NCBI GenBank assembly: GCA_027063585.1
Contig: JAMORM010000082.1
Span: forward strand, 1-6,685
DNA length: 6,685 bases
Source of the DNA: Sulfurimonas sp.
GTDB taxonomy: Bacteria; Campylobacterota; Campylobacteria; Campylobacterales; Sulfurimonadaceae
Direction of reading: 5' to 3'
This document shows, piece after piece, positions 1 to 5,871 of the stretch (position 1 is the stretch's first letter; the number at the start of each line of letters is the position of its first letter). The translations under genes and the position numbers were made by a program. Under the pieces are notes generated by a model. The model ran no database searches, was not told where the DNA came from, and was given only the letters and a program-made list of their open reading frames with translations.

Positions 1-520
1 TAATATCACTCAAATCTTTAAATTTACTCAGTTCACTTTTAAGCTCATCTGCCCGTGCTAAGAGCTCTTTTGTCTCTACATTACCAGAGAGCGCTATAAG
101 TACAAGAGGAAAAGCATGGGTTTTTATTTTTGCTACTGGTTCATTCATATCAGCCGGTAAGTCTTTTTTTACGGCACTCACGACATCTTTGACATCATTT
201 AAAACAGTAATATTGTTTGAACCGTTTTTAATCTCTGCACTAATAATAAAAGAACCATTTTTGATACTACTCTTAATATCTTTAAGGGCATCTATATTTT
301 GTAAATCATCTTCAATGCTCTGCACAACCATTTTATCTAAAACATCTGCAGAAGTGCCTGCATAGCCACCTTTAATGGTAATTTTATCCATATTCATAGG
401 TGGGAATATCTCTTTGGGAATATTAATATATGCAAAAATGGAAAGCATAAAAATAAATATTAAAAGTATGTGGTTTAACAGTGGTTTTTCAATAGCAAAC
501 TGGATAAATTTTCTAATCAA
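1..520 (-). CDS. RND (AcrB/HAE1-type) efflux permease, N-terminal part
   Basis: Inner-membrane proton-driven efflux permease of the RND superfamily, normally about 1000 residues; only the first 173 codons are here and the gene runs off at base 1. The N-terminus (IRKFIQFAIEKPLLNH) leads into a TM helix at residues about 14-34 ending in NIPKEIFPPMN. Then comes the family's first porter-domain motif, GGYAGTSADVLDKMVVQSIE at residues 51-70, matching the usual YPGASAEVVE...PIEDAL pattern, and later FPLVLIALSG at 137-146. No ATG precedes this region in frame, so I choose TTG at 520-518, which has AGAGGAAG (532-525) ahead of it. It follows the FtsL-like gene by 19 bp and is probably cotranscribed with it and rsmH. 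No membrane-fusion or outer-membrane partner is visible, and the substrate cannot be told. The family call is secure; the exact start is less so. Confidence 0.87.
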   Translation of the reverse strand, partial: MIRKFIQFAIEKPLLNHILLIFIFMLSIFAYINIPKEIFPPMNMDKITIKGGYAGTSADVLDKMVVQSIEDDLQNIDALKDIKSSIKNGSFIISAEIKNGSNNITVLNDVKDVVSAVKKDLPADMNEPVAKIKTHAFPLVLIALSGNVETKELLARADELKSELSKFKDLSDI

Positions 521-539
521 TCTACTTCCTCTCTCTTCT

Positions 540-821
540 CTAAAAAAGTGTATCTAAAACTTGGTTTTTAAATTTTATAGACTCAACCGATGCGCTGATA
601 AGTTTATTCTCTTCTTTAAGCGTATCATACTCTACTTTTAGTTTTGCAATATCTCTGCTTTTAAAGTAAATTTGCTGTGTAATATAAATCTTAGGAAATG
701 CAAACATTCCGACAAAAATCAAACTCAAAAGAAGATATAAAAAATAGTTCAAATCCAAACTGCGCTTAGGAGTAAAAAGAGTATCGACTTCCTCTAAAAG
801 CTCTGTTTTTTCACTCATCAC
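540..821 (-). CDS. FtsL-like small single-pass coiled-coil membrane protein
   Basis: A 92-93 residue protein with a short charged cytoplasmic N-terminus, one hydrophobic helix at about residues 25-47 (LNYFLYLLLSLIFVGMFAFP) and a Lys/Glu-rich heptad-like stretch at about 55-90 (AKLKVEYDTLKEENKLI). This is the layout of the divisome proteins FtsL and FtsB. FtsL genes classically follow rsmH (mraW) in the dcw cluster, and this gene does so directly. The start is either GTG at 821, giving a 4-base overlap with the rsmH stop, or ATG at 818, giving a 1-base overlap (TGATG). Both imply translational coupling, and ATG 818 is the simpler choice. The role in septum formation is inferred from layout and position; FtsL is too divergent to recognise by sequence alone. 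No ftsI or mur genes follow, unlike a classical dcw cluster. Confidence 0.72.
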   Translation of the reverse strand: MMSEKTELLEEVDTLFTPKRSLDLNYFLYLLLSLIFVGMFAFPKIYITQQIYFKSRDIAKLKVEYDTLKEENKLISASVESIKFKNQVLDTLF

Positions 822-1741
822 ATATCCATTTGAAAAAGCCGCATCTTCGCACTTCTGCTTCTGACATTCTCTTTAAGTTCATCAGCCTGTGCCATTATCG
901 GTTTTTTTGTCAAAACTTTTCCCAATTGATGATTATTACCACATGTACATCTAAAAGCTTCAGGAGGACAAATACATGATTTAGACCATTTTGCAAACTC
1001 TTTTTTTACTATTCTGTCTTCAAGAGAGTGAAATGATATGATTGCGACTTTAGCATGAGGAAGTTTTGCTTCTTCAATACTCTTTAAAAGGTTTTTTAGT
1101 TCACCTAACTCATCATTTACTTCAATTCTGATTGCTTGCATCAATAAAGTGGCAGGATGTATCTTTTTTCCGCGTGGCATATGAGGTTTAAGAGTCTCAC
1201 TGAGCTCTTTTGCCGAAACAAAAGGACGATTTTTCACAATCACATCTGCTATCTTTTTATAATTTCGCAACTCTCCATATTCTAAAAGAATTTTTTCTAA
1301 TTCTGATTTTGAATACTCATTAACTACATTTGATGCACTTAAAGTGGCACCTTTATCCATCCGCATATCAAGATTATCGCTTTCATAGGAAAAACCTCGC
1401 TCTTTTTGATCAAGCTGAAGAGATGAGACCCCAATATCTGCCAATATGCCTTTAATATCTGCTGCGTTTACCTCAGATAGTATCTCTTTTATTACAGAAG
1501 AGAAACGCCCTTTTCTTATACTTACCCTCTCTCCAAATTTTGCTAAACGTTTTGAGGAAAAATCTATTGCAGTTTGATCTTGATCTATGGCTATAAGTTT
1601 AATATTTTGGTTTGATTCAAGGATTAAAGAGGAGTGCCCACCATAACCCATCGTACAATCAATAACGATACCATTACCTAAATCTTGAAAAGTCTCTGCA
1701 ACTTCTCTGTATAAAACCGGAATATGAGGAATTTCTTGCAA
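818..1741 (-). CDS. rsmH: 16S rRNA (cytosine(1402)-N(4))-methyltransferase RsmH
   Basis: SAM-dependent enzyme that N4-methylates C1402 of 16S rRNA, in the P-site region of the small ribosomal subunit (also called MraW). At 307 residues it has normal family length. Visible motifs are the SAM loop DCTMGYGGHS (28-37), AIDQD (51-55), ADIGVSSLQLDQKERGFSY (101-119), LDMRMD (124-129), HPATLLMQAIRIEVND (195-210), SFHSLEDR (236-243) and the C-terminal RSRSAKMR (294-301). A CxC-x6-CxC cluster (C256, C258, C265, C267) lies in the late insert, as in many RsmH proteins. The start is TTG at 1741-1739. An in-frame TGA lies only one codon upstream (TGA-ACT-TTG), so no longer start is possible, and AAGG (1750-1747) serves as ribosome binding site. 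It is the first gene of the leftward unit. Confidence 0.96.
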   Translation of the reverse strand: MQEIPHIPVLYREVAETFQDLGNGIVIDCTMGYGGHSSLILESNQNIKLIAIDQDQTAIDFSSKRLAKFGERVSIRKGRFSSVIKEILSEVNAADIKGILADIGVSSLQLDQKERGFSYESDNLDMRMDKGATLSASNVVNEYSKSELEKILLEYGELRNYKKIADVIVKNRPFVSAKELSETLKPHMPRGKKIHPATLLMQAIRIEVNDELGELKNLLKSIEEAKLPHAKVAIISFHSLEDRIVKKEFAKWSKSCICPPEAFRCTCGNNHQLGKVLTKKPIMAQADELKENVRSRSAKMRLFQMDM

Positions 1742-1770
1742 AGTTCACCTTAATATAAATATATGAGTCT

Positions 1771-1776
1771 ATTATA
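1771..1776 (-). promoter_or_regulatory. Probable sigma70 -10 box for the rsmH unit
   Basis: On the minus strand this reads TATAAT exactly, preceded directly by TG. It would place transcription start near 1764, giving a leader of about 23 nt before the rsmH TTG. There is no recognisable -35 hexamer, which is usual for Campylobacterota sigma70 promoters. The call rests on the perfect hexamer and its suitable distance. Confidence 0.5.
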
Positions 1777-1804
1777 CATCAAAATTGATTTAGGTTTAAT
1801 TTTT

Positions 1805-1810
1805 TATACA
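1805..1810 (+). promoter_or_regulatory. Possible -10 box for the response regulator gene
   Basis: TATACA preceded by a T-run (TTTAATTTTT), in the 102-bp divergent region between rsmH and the regulator gene. It would start transcription near 1817, some 27 nt before the ATG. There is no -35 at proper spacing (TTGATT at 1785-1790 is only 14 bp away). This is a weak call in A/T-rich DNA. Confidence 0.28.
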
Positions 1811-1843
1811 GTATCATTTAACAAAACGATAAAAGGGGTCTTT

Positions 1844-3031
1844 ATGTCATTGGAATTTTTTGCACAATATCAACTCGAAATAATTACTATTTTAATACTG
1901 TTTTTGCTACTTATACTGTATTTTTTACTAAAAAAACGTCCCCAAAAAAAAGAGACTATTTTAGAAATTAAACCTGCTGTAGTTGATGAATATGAAGTTG
2001 AAAGTGATGATACAAAAAAATTTCAAAAGGATGTGTATGATACTCCCTTAGAAAAAAAAGTAACGCAAGAAGAAAAAACACTAAAATCTGATGAAGAACC
2101 CATTGAAATTGAAAAAGAGGTAAAAAAAGAGAATGTAGAAATACAAAACACTTCTAAAGAACAAGATATTCTGACATCTAGTGGTGTACAAGAACTTCAA
2201 ACGCAGCAAGCCTTTTCAAGTCATTTTAAAAAACAGATGGTTCCACCACATCAAAAAATAAAGAAAGAAGATTTTTCCAAATTCAGTGGAAAACGTATCC
2301 TGTTGGCAGAAGACAATATTATCAATCAAAAAGTCATTTTGGGACTTTTAAGTGGGAGTGGCATTGATGTTGTTATTGCCAATGACGGACAAGAGGCACT
2401 CAATATTTTAGAAAATGATATTAATTTTATGCTTGTTTTGATGGATGCTCACATGCCAAATATAGATGGTTTTGAAGCAACTAGAATTATAAGAAAAAAT
2501 CCAAAATACGACCATATAGTCGTAGTAGCCCTCAGTGGCGACACAGCAAGTGATGATATCAAAAAAATGAAAGATGCCGGAATGAGTGAAACTTTAGAAA
2601 AACCTCTAAAAATGGATGCTCTGTATGATATATTATATGCCTACAATACACAAAACAGCATAGAAAACGAATCAACAACACAAAAAACAGCTCTTCCTAC
2701 TTTAGAAACAAAAAAAGGTTTAGAGATTTGTGGAAACGACAAAGAGTTTTATAAAGATATTCTAAAAGAATTTATCCAAGATTATGGAAATTCTGATGAG
2801 AGTTTAAATATTTTGATAAAAGAACAAAAATTTAATGAAGCAGATAGATTGCTTTTAGATATCGTTGGAGTTTGTGCAAATATAGGAGCTCAAAAAATGC
2901 ATAATATTGCTATTACTGCAAAAGAGATGCTCAAAACAAAAAATAAAAACTTAACAGCTATTCTCTCTTCATACAAAGATGGTTTAACACAAACACTTCA
3001 AAGTATAAACCAATATATAAAAGAGAATTAA
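1844..3031 (+). CDS. Membrane-anchored response regulator with receiver and degenerate HPt domain
   Basis: A 395-residue protein. An N-terminal TM helix at about residues 14-30 is followed by KKRPQKK (positive inside) and a long, highly charged, probably disordered linker (about 31-145). The receiver domain at about 149-265 has all key residues: acidic pair E156/D157 in LLAEDN, phosphoacceptor D201 in VLMDAHMPNIDG, S231 in ALSGD and K253 in EKPLK. A C-terminal helical segment (about 290-390) resembles HPt domains through DIVGVCANIGA (339-349). Aligning it to the usual AHTLKGVAANIGA puts L338 at the phosphorylated His and V341 at the Lys, so it should not carry phosphate. I chose ATG 1844, with AAGGGG at 1833-1838. 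An in-frame ATG at 1763 would add 27 residues but has no ribosome binding site and lies in the promoter region. No DNA-binding output or cognate kinase is visible. It is probably a membrane-held signalling adaptor (inference). Confidence 0.85.
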   Translation: MSLEFFAQYQLEIITILILFLLLILYFLLKKRPQKKETILEIKPAVVDEYEVESDDTKKFQKDVYDTPLEKKVTQEEKTLKSDEEPIEIEKEVKKENVEIQNTSKEQDILTSSGVQELQTQQAFSSHFKKQMVPPHQKIKKEDFSKFSGKRILLAEDNIINQKVILGLLSGSGIDVVIANDGQEALNILENDINFMLVLMDAHMPNIDGFEATRIIRKNPKYDHIVVVALSGDTASDDIKKMKDAGMSETLEKPLKMDALYDILYAYNTQNSIENESTTQKTALPTLETKKGLEICGNDKEFYKDILKEFIQDYGNSDESLNILIKEQKFNEADRLLLDIVGVCANIGAQKMHNIAITAKEMLKTKNKNLTAILSSYKDGLTQTLQSINQYIKEN

Positions 3032-3054
3032 TCATCTAATTTTCCCAATATATT

Positions 3055-3076
3055 CTTATTCTTTTCTTATTCTTTT
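3055..3076 (+). repeat. 11-bp tandem repeat (CTTATTCTTTT x2) upstream of a -10 box
   Basis: Two perfect adjacent copies of CTTATTCTTTT, at 3055-3065 and 3066-3076, end 2 bp before a TATAAT. They sit in the gene-free 186 bp between the response regulator and the nor operon. The period is about one helical turn, which phases the T-tracts. Confidence 0.7.
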
Positions 3077-3078
3077 TC

Positions 3079-3084
3079 TATAAT
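3079..3084 (+). promoter_or_regulatory. Candidate upstream -10 box of the nor operon
   Basis: A perfect TATAAT followed by G, immediately downstream of phased T-tracts. Phased T-tracts are the arrangement described for epsilonproteobacterial sigma70 promoters, which replace the -35 box by periodic A/T-rich signals. Transcription would start near 3091, giving a leader of about 127 nt that contains the FNR-type palindrome. It may give a basal level of the nor operon. An independent short transcript cannot be excluded. Confidence 0.4.
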
Positions 3085-3134
3085 GTAACACTTTAAACAT
3101 AAATCATTGGAAATTCATTCTTTTTTGCGTCTAC

Positions 3135-3148
3135 TTGATATAAATCAA
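3135..3148 (+). promoter_or_regulatory. FNR/DNR-type operator, TTGATATAAATCAA
   Basis: A perfect match to TTGAT-N4-ATCAA, the site of FNR, DNR and NnrR regulators of the CRP/FNR family, which respond to anoxia or NO. Its centre is at 3141.5. A -41.5 placement puts transcription start at about 3183, and the weak hexamer TAAACT at 3171-3176 then falls exactly at -12 to -7. This is classical class II activator geometry. It is the only such perfect box I see in the window, and it stands upstream of the whole nor/nir group. Confidence 0.82.
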
Positions 3149-3170
3149 TTTTATTCATTTTGAAACTTAA

Positions 3171-3176
3171 TAAACT
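3171..3176 (+). promoter_or_regulatory. Likely activator-dependent -10 box of the nor operon
   Basis: TAAACT matches TATAAT at 4 of 6 positions and is placed by the FNR-type box to its left. A start near 3183 gives a leader of about 35 nt before the first gene. A poor -10 with no -35 fits a promoter needing its activator. Confidence 0.45.
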
Positions 3177-3217
3177 ACTAATGATTCTAAAATCCAATTC
3201 AGTTTAAGGAAAAACAA

Positions 3218-3544
3218 ATGATAGATCCATCAGTACTCAGACCAGAAATCGCTCTAGATGACTTTTTGCCTATCTTTGTCTCTTCTGCGCTTGTATTAGT
3301 TTTTGGAGGATTTTATGTAGGTATATATACTGCAGTAAAAGTAAAACTACTCAAACCATGGACCATGGTATTTGCATATATGTTTTGGTTACTCACTGCA
3401 TATTGTCTATACTTAATGGGAAGTTTGATGCATGTTGGGGAATTTACTGCAAAAGCTTTAGTCGTTGCTGCTATTGGATTATTTTTACTTCCATATGCAG
3501 TCTATTATATGCAAAGTCAAGTTCATGAAGAAAATGAACATTGA
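3218..3544 (+). CDS. Unrecognised three-TM membrane protein, first gene of the nor operon
   Basis: A 108-residue hydrophobic protein that I do not recognise as a named family. The N-terminus (MIDPSVLRPEIALDDFLP) is followed by three predicted TM helices at about 18-40 (rich in V, L, F, G), 49-71 (WTMVFAYMFWLLTAYCLYLM) and 79-99. The tail is short and acidic, with His (QVHEENEH). The loop between helices 1 and 2 is basic (KVKLLK). No haem motif is present; possible ligands are H72 and the tail histidines. ATG 3218 has AAGGA (3206-3210) 7 nt upstream. It comes 39 bp before norC and directly after the FNR-type promoter, so it should be expressed with NO reductase. It may be an accessory or assembly subunit of the NorCB complex (inference from position only). 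It is shorter than NorE/CoxIII-type proteins and shows no similarity I can see to NorD or NorQ. Confidence 0.8.
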   Translation: MIDPSVLRPEIALDDFLPIFVSSALVLVFGGFYVGIYTAVKVKLLKPWTMVFAYMFWLLTAYCLYLMGSLMHVGEFTAKALVVAAIGLFLLPYAVYYMQSQVHEENEH

Positions 3545-3583
3545 AAGATATATCTTTTAATAAAAAAGTTTTAGGAGGATACA

Positions 3584-4237
3584 GTGGCTAAGAAATCTGT
3601 ATGGAGTGACAATCGTTTCTGGCAGCGTTCAGCAACGTGGGTTACTGGTTTTGCTTCAATACTCTTAATTTGGTTGACATTTGATACGTCAGCACAAATT
3701 GCAATGGGTAATGATCAAGACCTTAAAGATGGTGTAACAAAAAGGGTTCCAGGACCTACAGTTATTAATTATAAGATTACATATGAAATGGATGCGAAAC
3801 GCGGACATGAAGTTCCTGTAATCGGAGAAAAAGAGAAGTTCTTTGGTCGTGATGACTATTCAGAAGAAGAAGCAGGAGCTCTCCTTCATTTGGGTAAACT
3901 GGGTTCACAGGCCAAAAACTGTATGGATTGTCATACACTTCTTGGTAATGGAGCTTATTATGCACCAGATTTGACAAAATCATGGTTAGATCCGGCATGG
4001 GGTCCAGACGGAGCTATGCAAGCACTTACTGGAAAAAACACAAAAGAAGAAGCTATTGCCGAATTCTTACAACATCCAGACCAATACCCTACTCATGCTC
4101 GTATGATGCCAGATCTTGGTATTACTGCTGAGGAAGCAAAAGGTTTGGTCGCGTTTTTAAAACATATGTCTTCTATAGATACAAATGGTTTCCCTAGAAA
4201 CTTTGGAAGAATGCAAGGAGCAGTAAATGGCAAATAA
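3584..4237 (+). CDS. norC: Nitric oxide reductase cytochrome c subunit NorC
   Basis: Membrane-anchored mono-haem cytochrome c that passes electrons from periplasmic donors to NorB. It is 217 residues, against roughly 150 in classical NorC. One N-terminal TM anchor lies at about 16-34. The haem c site is CMDCH (C113, C116, H117), followed by the NorC signature TLLGNGAYYAPDLTKSW (118-134). M175 in RMMPDL is the likely axial methionine, and the C-terminus SSIDTNGFPRN matches the family ending. The extra length lies between anchor and haem (about 40-95), a polar segment including KRGHEVPVIGEKEKFFGRDD. The start is GTG at 3584, fixed by a perfect AGGAGG at 3573-3578 with 5-nt spacing. The 3' end overlaps norB by 11 bp, so the two are translationally coupled. 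Confidence 0.95.
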   Translation: MAKKSVWSDNRFWQRSATWVTGFASILLIWLTFDTSAQIAMGNDQDLKDGVTKRVPGPTVINYKITYEMDAKRGHEVPVIGEKEKFFGRDDYSEEEAGALLHLGKLGSQAKNCMDCHTLLGNGAYYAPDLTKSWLDPAWGPDGAMQALTGKNTKEEAIAEFLQHPDQYPTHARMMPDLGITAEEAKGLVAFLKHMSSIDTNGFPRNFGRMQGAVNGK

Positions 4238-5651
4238 TTACTTAAATTCGGAGTCAAAACAGTTAGCAACATGGTATTTCACTTTTGCTGCAATCTTGTT
4301 TGGGGCTCAATTGCTTTTTGGTTTAGTAGCAGCGATTCAATATGTAATGCCTGGTTTTCTTTACGGAATTCTAGACTTTTCAATTGCGAGAATTTTACAT
4401 ATTAATGCACTTGTTGTATGGATGGTTTTTGCTATGTTTGGTGCAGTTTACTGGTTATTGCCAGATGAAACTGGAATCGAAACTATAGGTATCAAGGTTG
4501 GTAAGCTTTTATTTTGGATTTTTGCAGCTGCAATTGTTGTTGTTGTTCTTGTCTATCTATTTATTCAGGTTGGTCCTGCAGATGAAACTACTATCTGGTT
4601 TATTACAGAAGGTCGTGAGTATATCGAAGCTCCACGTTGGGCAGACTGGGGAATTGTAGTTGTTGCACTTGGATTTGTTGCAAACTTATTCCTAACAGGT
4701 ATTAAAGGAAGACAAACAGGTATCGTAACTGTACTTATGGCAGATATGATTGCGTTTGCCGGTCTATATTTAGCTGGTATGTTCTTTACAGATAATATCT
4801 CTATTGATCAATACTGGTGGTGGTGGGTAATCCACTTATGGGTTGAAGCTACTTGGGAAGTTTATGTTGGTGCTATCGCAGCATACGGTCTTATTACTAT
4901 GATTGGAGCACACCGTAAGGTTGTTGAAATGTGGTTATGGATTGAGGTTGCAATGTTATTTGGTTCAGGTATTCTTGGGCTAGGACATCACTATTTTTGG
5001 ATTGGAACACCTGAGTATTGGTGGGAAATCGGTGCGTTATTCTCTGCACTAGAACCATTACCACTTGTTGCAATGTTTATTCACGTACTATATGATTGGG
5101 GTAAAACTCAAGGTGCTGAAGAAGAAAAAGGAAGTACAGTCTCTGTTGTCAACAACAAGCCTGCATTTACATGGTTTGTACTGAATGCATTTGGTAACTT
5201 CTTAGGTGCTGGTATTTGGGGATTTTTCCATACACTACCACAGGTAAACCTGTATACTCACGGTACACAGTTTACTTCAGCGCACGGTCACTTAGCGTTC
5301 TTTGGTGCATATGCAACTATTCTTATAGGTATGATGTATATTGCGGTTCAAGGTACGAATGGCATTAAAATTATGAAGCATACAAAAGCTTCTATTTGGG
5401 GTGTAAGTATGATTGTTAGTGGTGTCGTTGGCATGACTGTGGCACTTACAATTGCCGGTTATGTTCAGGTTCTTGTATCTCGTGCACAAATGGGTGCGAC
5501 ATGGGCAGGATACTTTGACGGCCAAAGTGGATTATGGTTTACACAGGCGATGGATTGGAGACTTATTATGGGTGCAGTAACTTTTATAGGTTTTATTTTC
5601 CTCGCAAAAGATTTATTAACTACTGGTAAAAATCCAGTACATGAAAAATAA
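4227..5651 (+). CDS. norB: Nitric oxide reductase catalytic subunit NorB (cNOR type)
   Basis: Inner-membrane haem b/b3–FeB subunit that reduces 2 NO to N2O. At 474 residues it has the usual length of cNorB and is about 12 TM helices. Ligands can be read by comparison with the Pseudomonas enzyme, with a constant shift of 4: haem b H58 (LHINALVVW) and H345, haem b3 H343 (SAHGHLAFFGAY), FeB H203 (VIHLWVEATWEV), H254 and H255 (GLGHHYFWIG). The catalytic-pocket glutamates E207 and E211, as well as E276 and calcium-site E131, are present. It lacks the N-terminal extension of quinol-oxidising qNorB, consistent with a separate norC. ATG 4227 lies inside the norC end, with AAGGAG at 4215-4220. The gene is complete and shows no missing residue. 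Confidence 0.98.
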   Translation: MANNYLNSESKQLATWYFTFAAILFGAQLLFGLVAAIQYVMPGFLYGILDFSIARILHINALVVWMVFAMFGAVYWLLPDETGIETIGIKVGKLLFWIFAAAIVVVVLVYLFIQVGPADETTIWFITEGREYIEAPRWADWGIVVVALGFVANLFLTGIKGRQTGIVTVLMADMIAFAGLYLAGMFFTDNISIDQYWWWWVIHLWVEATWEVYVGAIAAYGLITMIGAHRKVVEMWLWIEVAMLFGSGILGLGHHYFWIGTPEYWWEIGALFSALEPLPLVAMFIHVLYDWGKTQGAEEEKGSTVSVVNNKPAFTWFVLNAFGNFLGAGIWGFFHTLPQVNLYTHGTQFTSAHGHLAFFGAYATILIGMMYIAVQGTNGIKIMKHTKASIWGVSMIVSGVVGMTVALTIAGYVQVLVSRAQMGATWAGYFDGQSGLWFTQAMDWRLIMGAVTFIGFIFLAKDLLTTGKNPVHEK

Positions 5652-5662
5652 GGAGGCTTACT

Positions 5663-5815
5663 ATGTTTGAACCGTTTACAGATGTTGTACCAAGTTTTTT
5701 TGGTTGGCTCAATCAAGGTCCTTTAACTCTGACAATTTTTCTTCATACAGTGATAATACTTCCAATGATTTGGATTTATTTTCAGGAGAAAAAGCGTTTA
5801 GAGAACGAAGAGTAA
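5663..5815 (+). CDS. Unrecognised 50-residue single-TM protein downstream of norB
   Basis: A small protein starting MFEPFTDVVPSFFGWLNQGP. It has one hydrophobic helix at about residues 21-40 (LTLTIFLHTVIILPMIWIYF) and a charged tail (QEKKRLENEE). The reading frame is supported by a perfect AGGAGG at 5651-5656, 6 nt before the ATG, by only 11 bp between it and the norB stop, and by the membrane-protein composition. A small single-TM subunit next to a haem-copper oxidase family enzyme recalls CcoQ of cbb3 oxidases, or the norH position in Thermus norCBH. This is an analogy of place and size, not a sequence match. It carries H28 in the helix but no haem c motif. It is probably a NorCB-associated or stabilising peptide (inference). 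Confidence 0.75.
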   Translation: MFEPFTDVVPSFFGWLNQGPLTLTIFLHTVIILPMIWIYFQEKKRLENEE

Positions 5816-5825
5816 TAAATATCAT

Positions 5826-5843
5826 GCCTTCTTTCGAGAAGGC
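5826..5843 (+). other. Perfect 7-bp hairpin with UUCG loop in the norB–nirS gap
   Basis: GCCTTCT and AGAAGGC pair exactly around TTCG. It lies 11 nt after the small gene and 28 nt before the cd1 gene. The sequence after it (TTAACTATATTTT) is A/T-rich but has no clean U-run, so a full terminator is doubtful. It could be a partial attenuator, or an RNA processing or stabilising element that sets different nor and nir transcript levels. TATATT at 5849-5854 could also serve as a weak separate -10. Confidence 0.6.
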
Positions 5844-5871
5844 TTAACTATATTTTAAGAGGAAAACAAAG

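Noticed and set aside
375..557. Plus-strand 60-codon open frame
   Set aside because: It lies opposite the well-supported RND permease N-terminus, has no ribosome binding site and has a composition expected of an antisense shadow.
940..976. CxC-x6-CxC cysteine cluster in RsmH as a novel metal site
   Set aside because: A similar cysteine pattern near this position is common in the RsmH family, so it is not special to this gene.
1763..1843. 27-residue N-terminal extension of the response regulator from ATG 1763
   Set aside because: There is no ribosome binding site, it overlaps the divergent promoter region, and ATG 1844 has AAGGGG at good distance right before a natural TM-anchor start.
3027..3042. 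Weak inverted repeat AATTA...TAATT after the response regulator stop as a terminator
   Set aside because: The stem is five A/T pairs only, with no proper U-run directly after; this is expected by chance in such A/T-rich DNA.
3777..3998. Minus-strand 73-codon frame inside norC
   Set aside because: It is antisense to the conserved haem region of norC, with no start signal or family likeness.
5292..5716. Two overlapping minus-strand frames opposite the norB 3' end
   Set aside because: They are shadows of norB, and the frames carry no recognisable motif or ribosome binding site.
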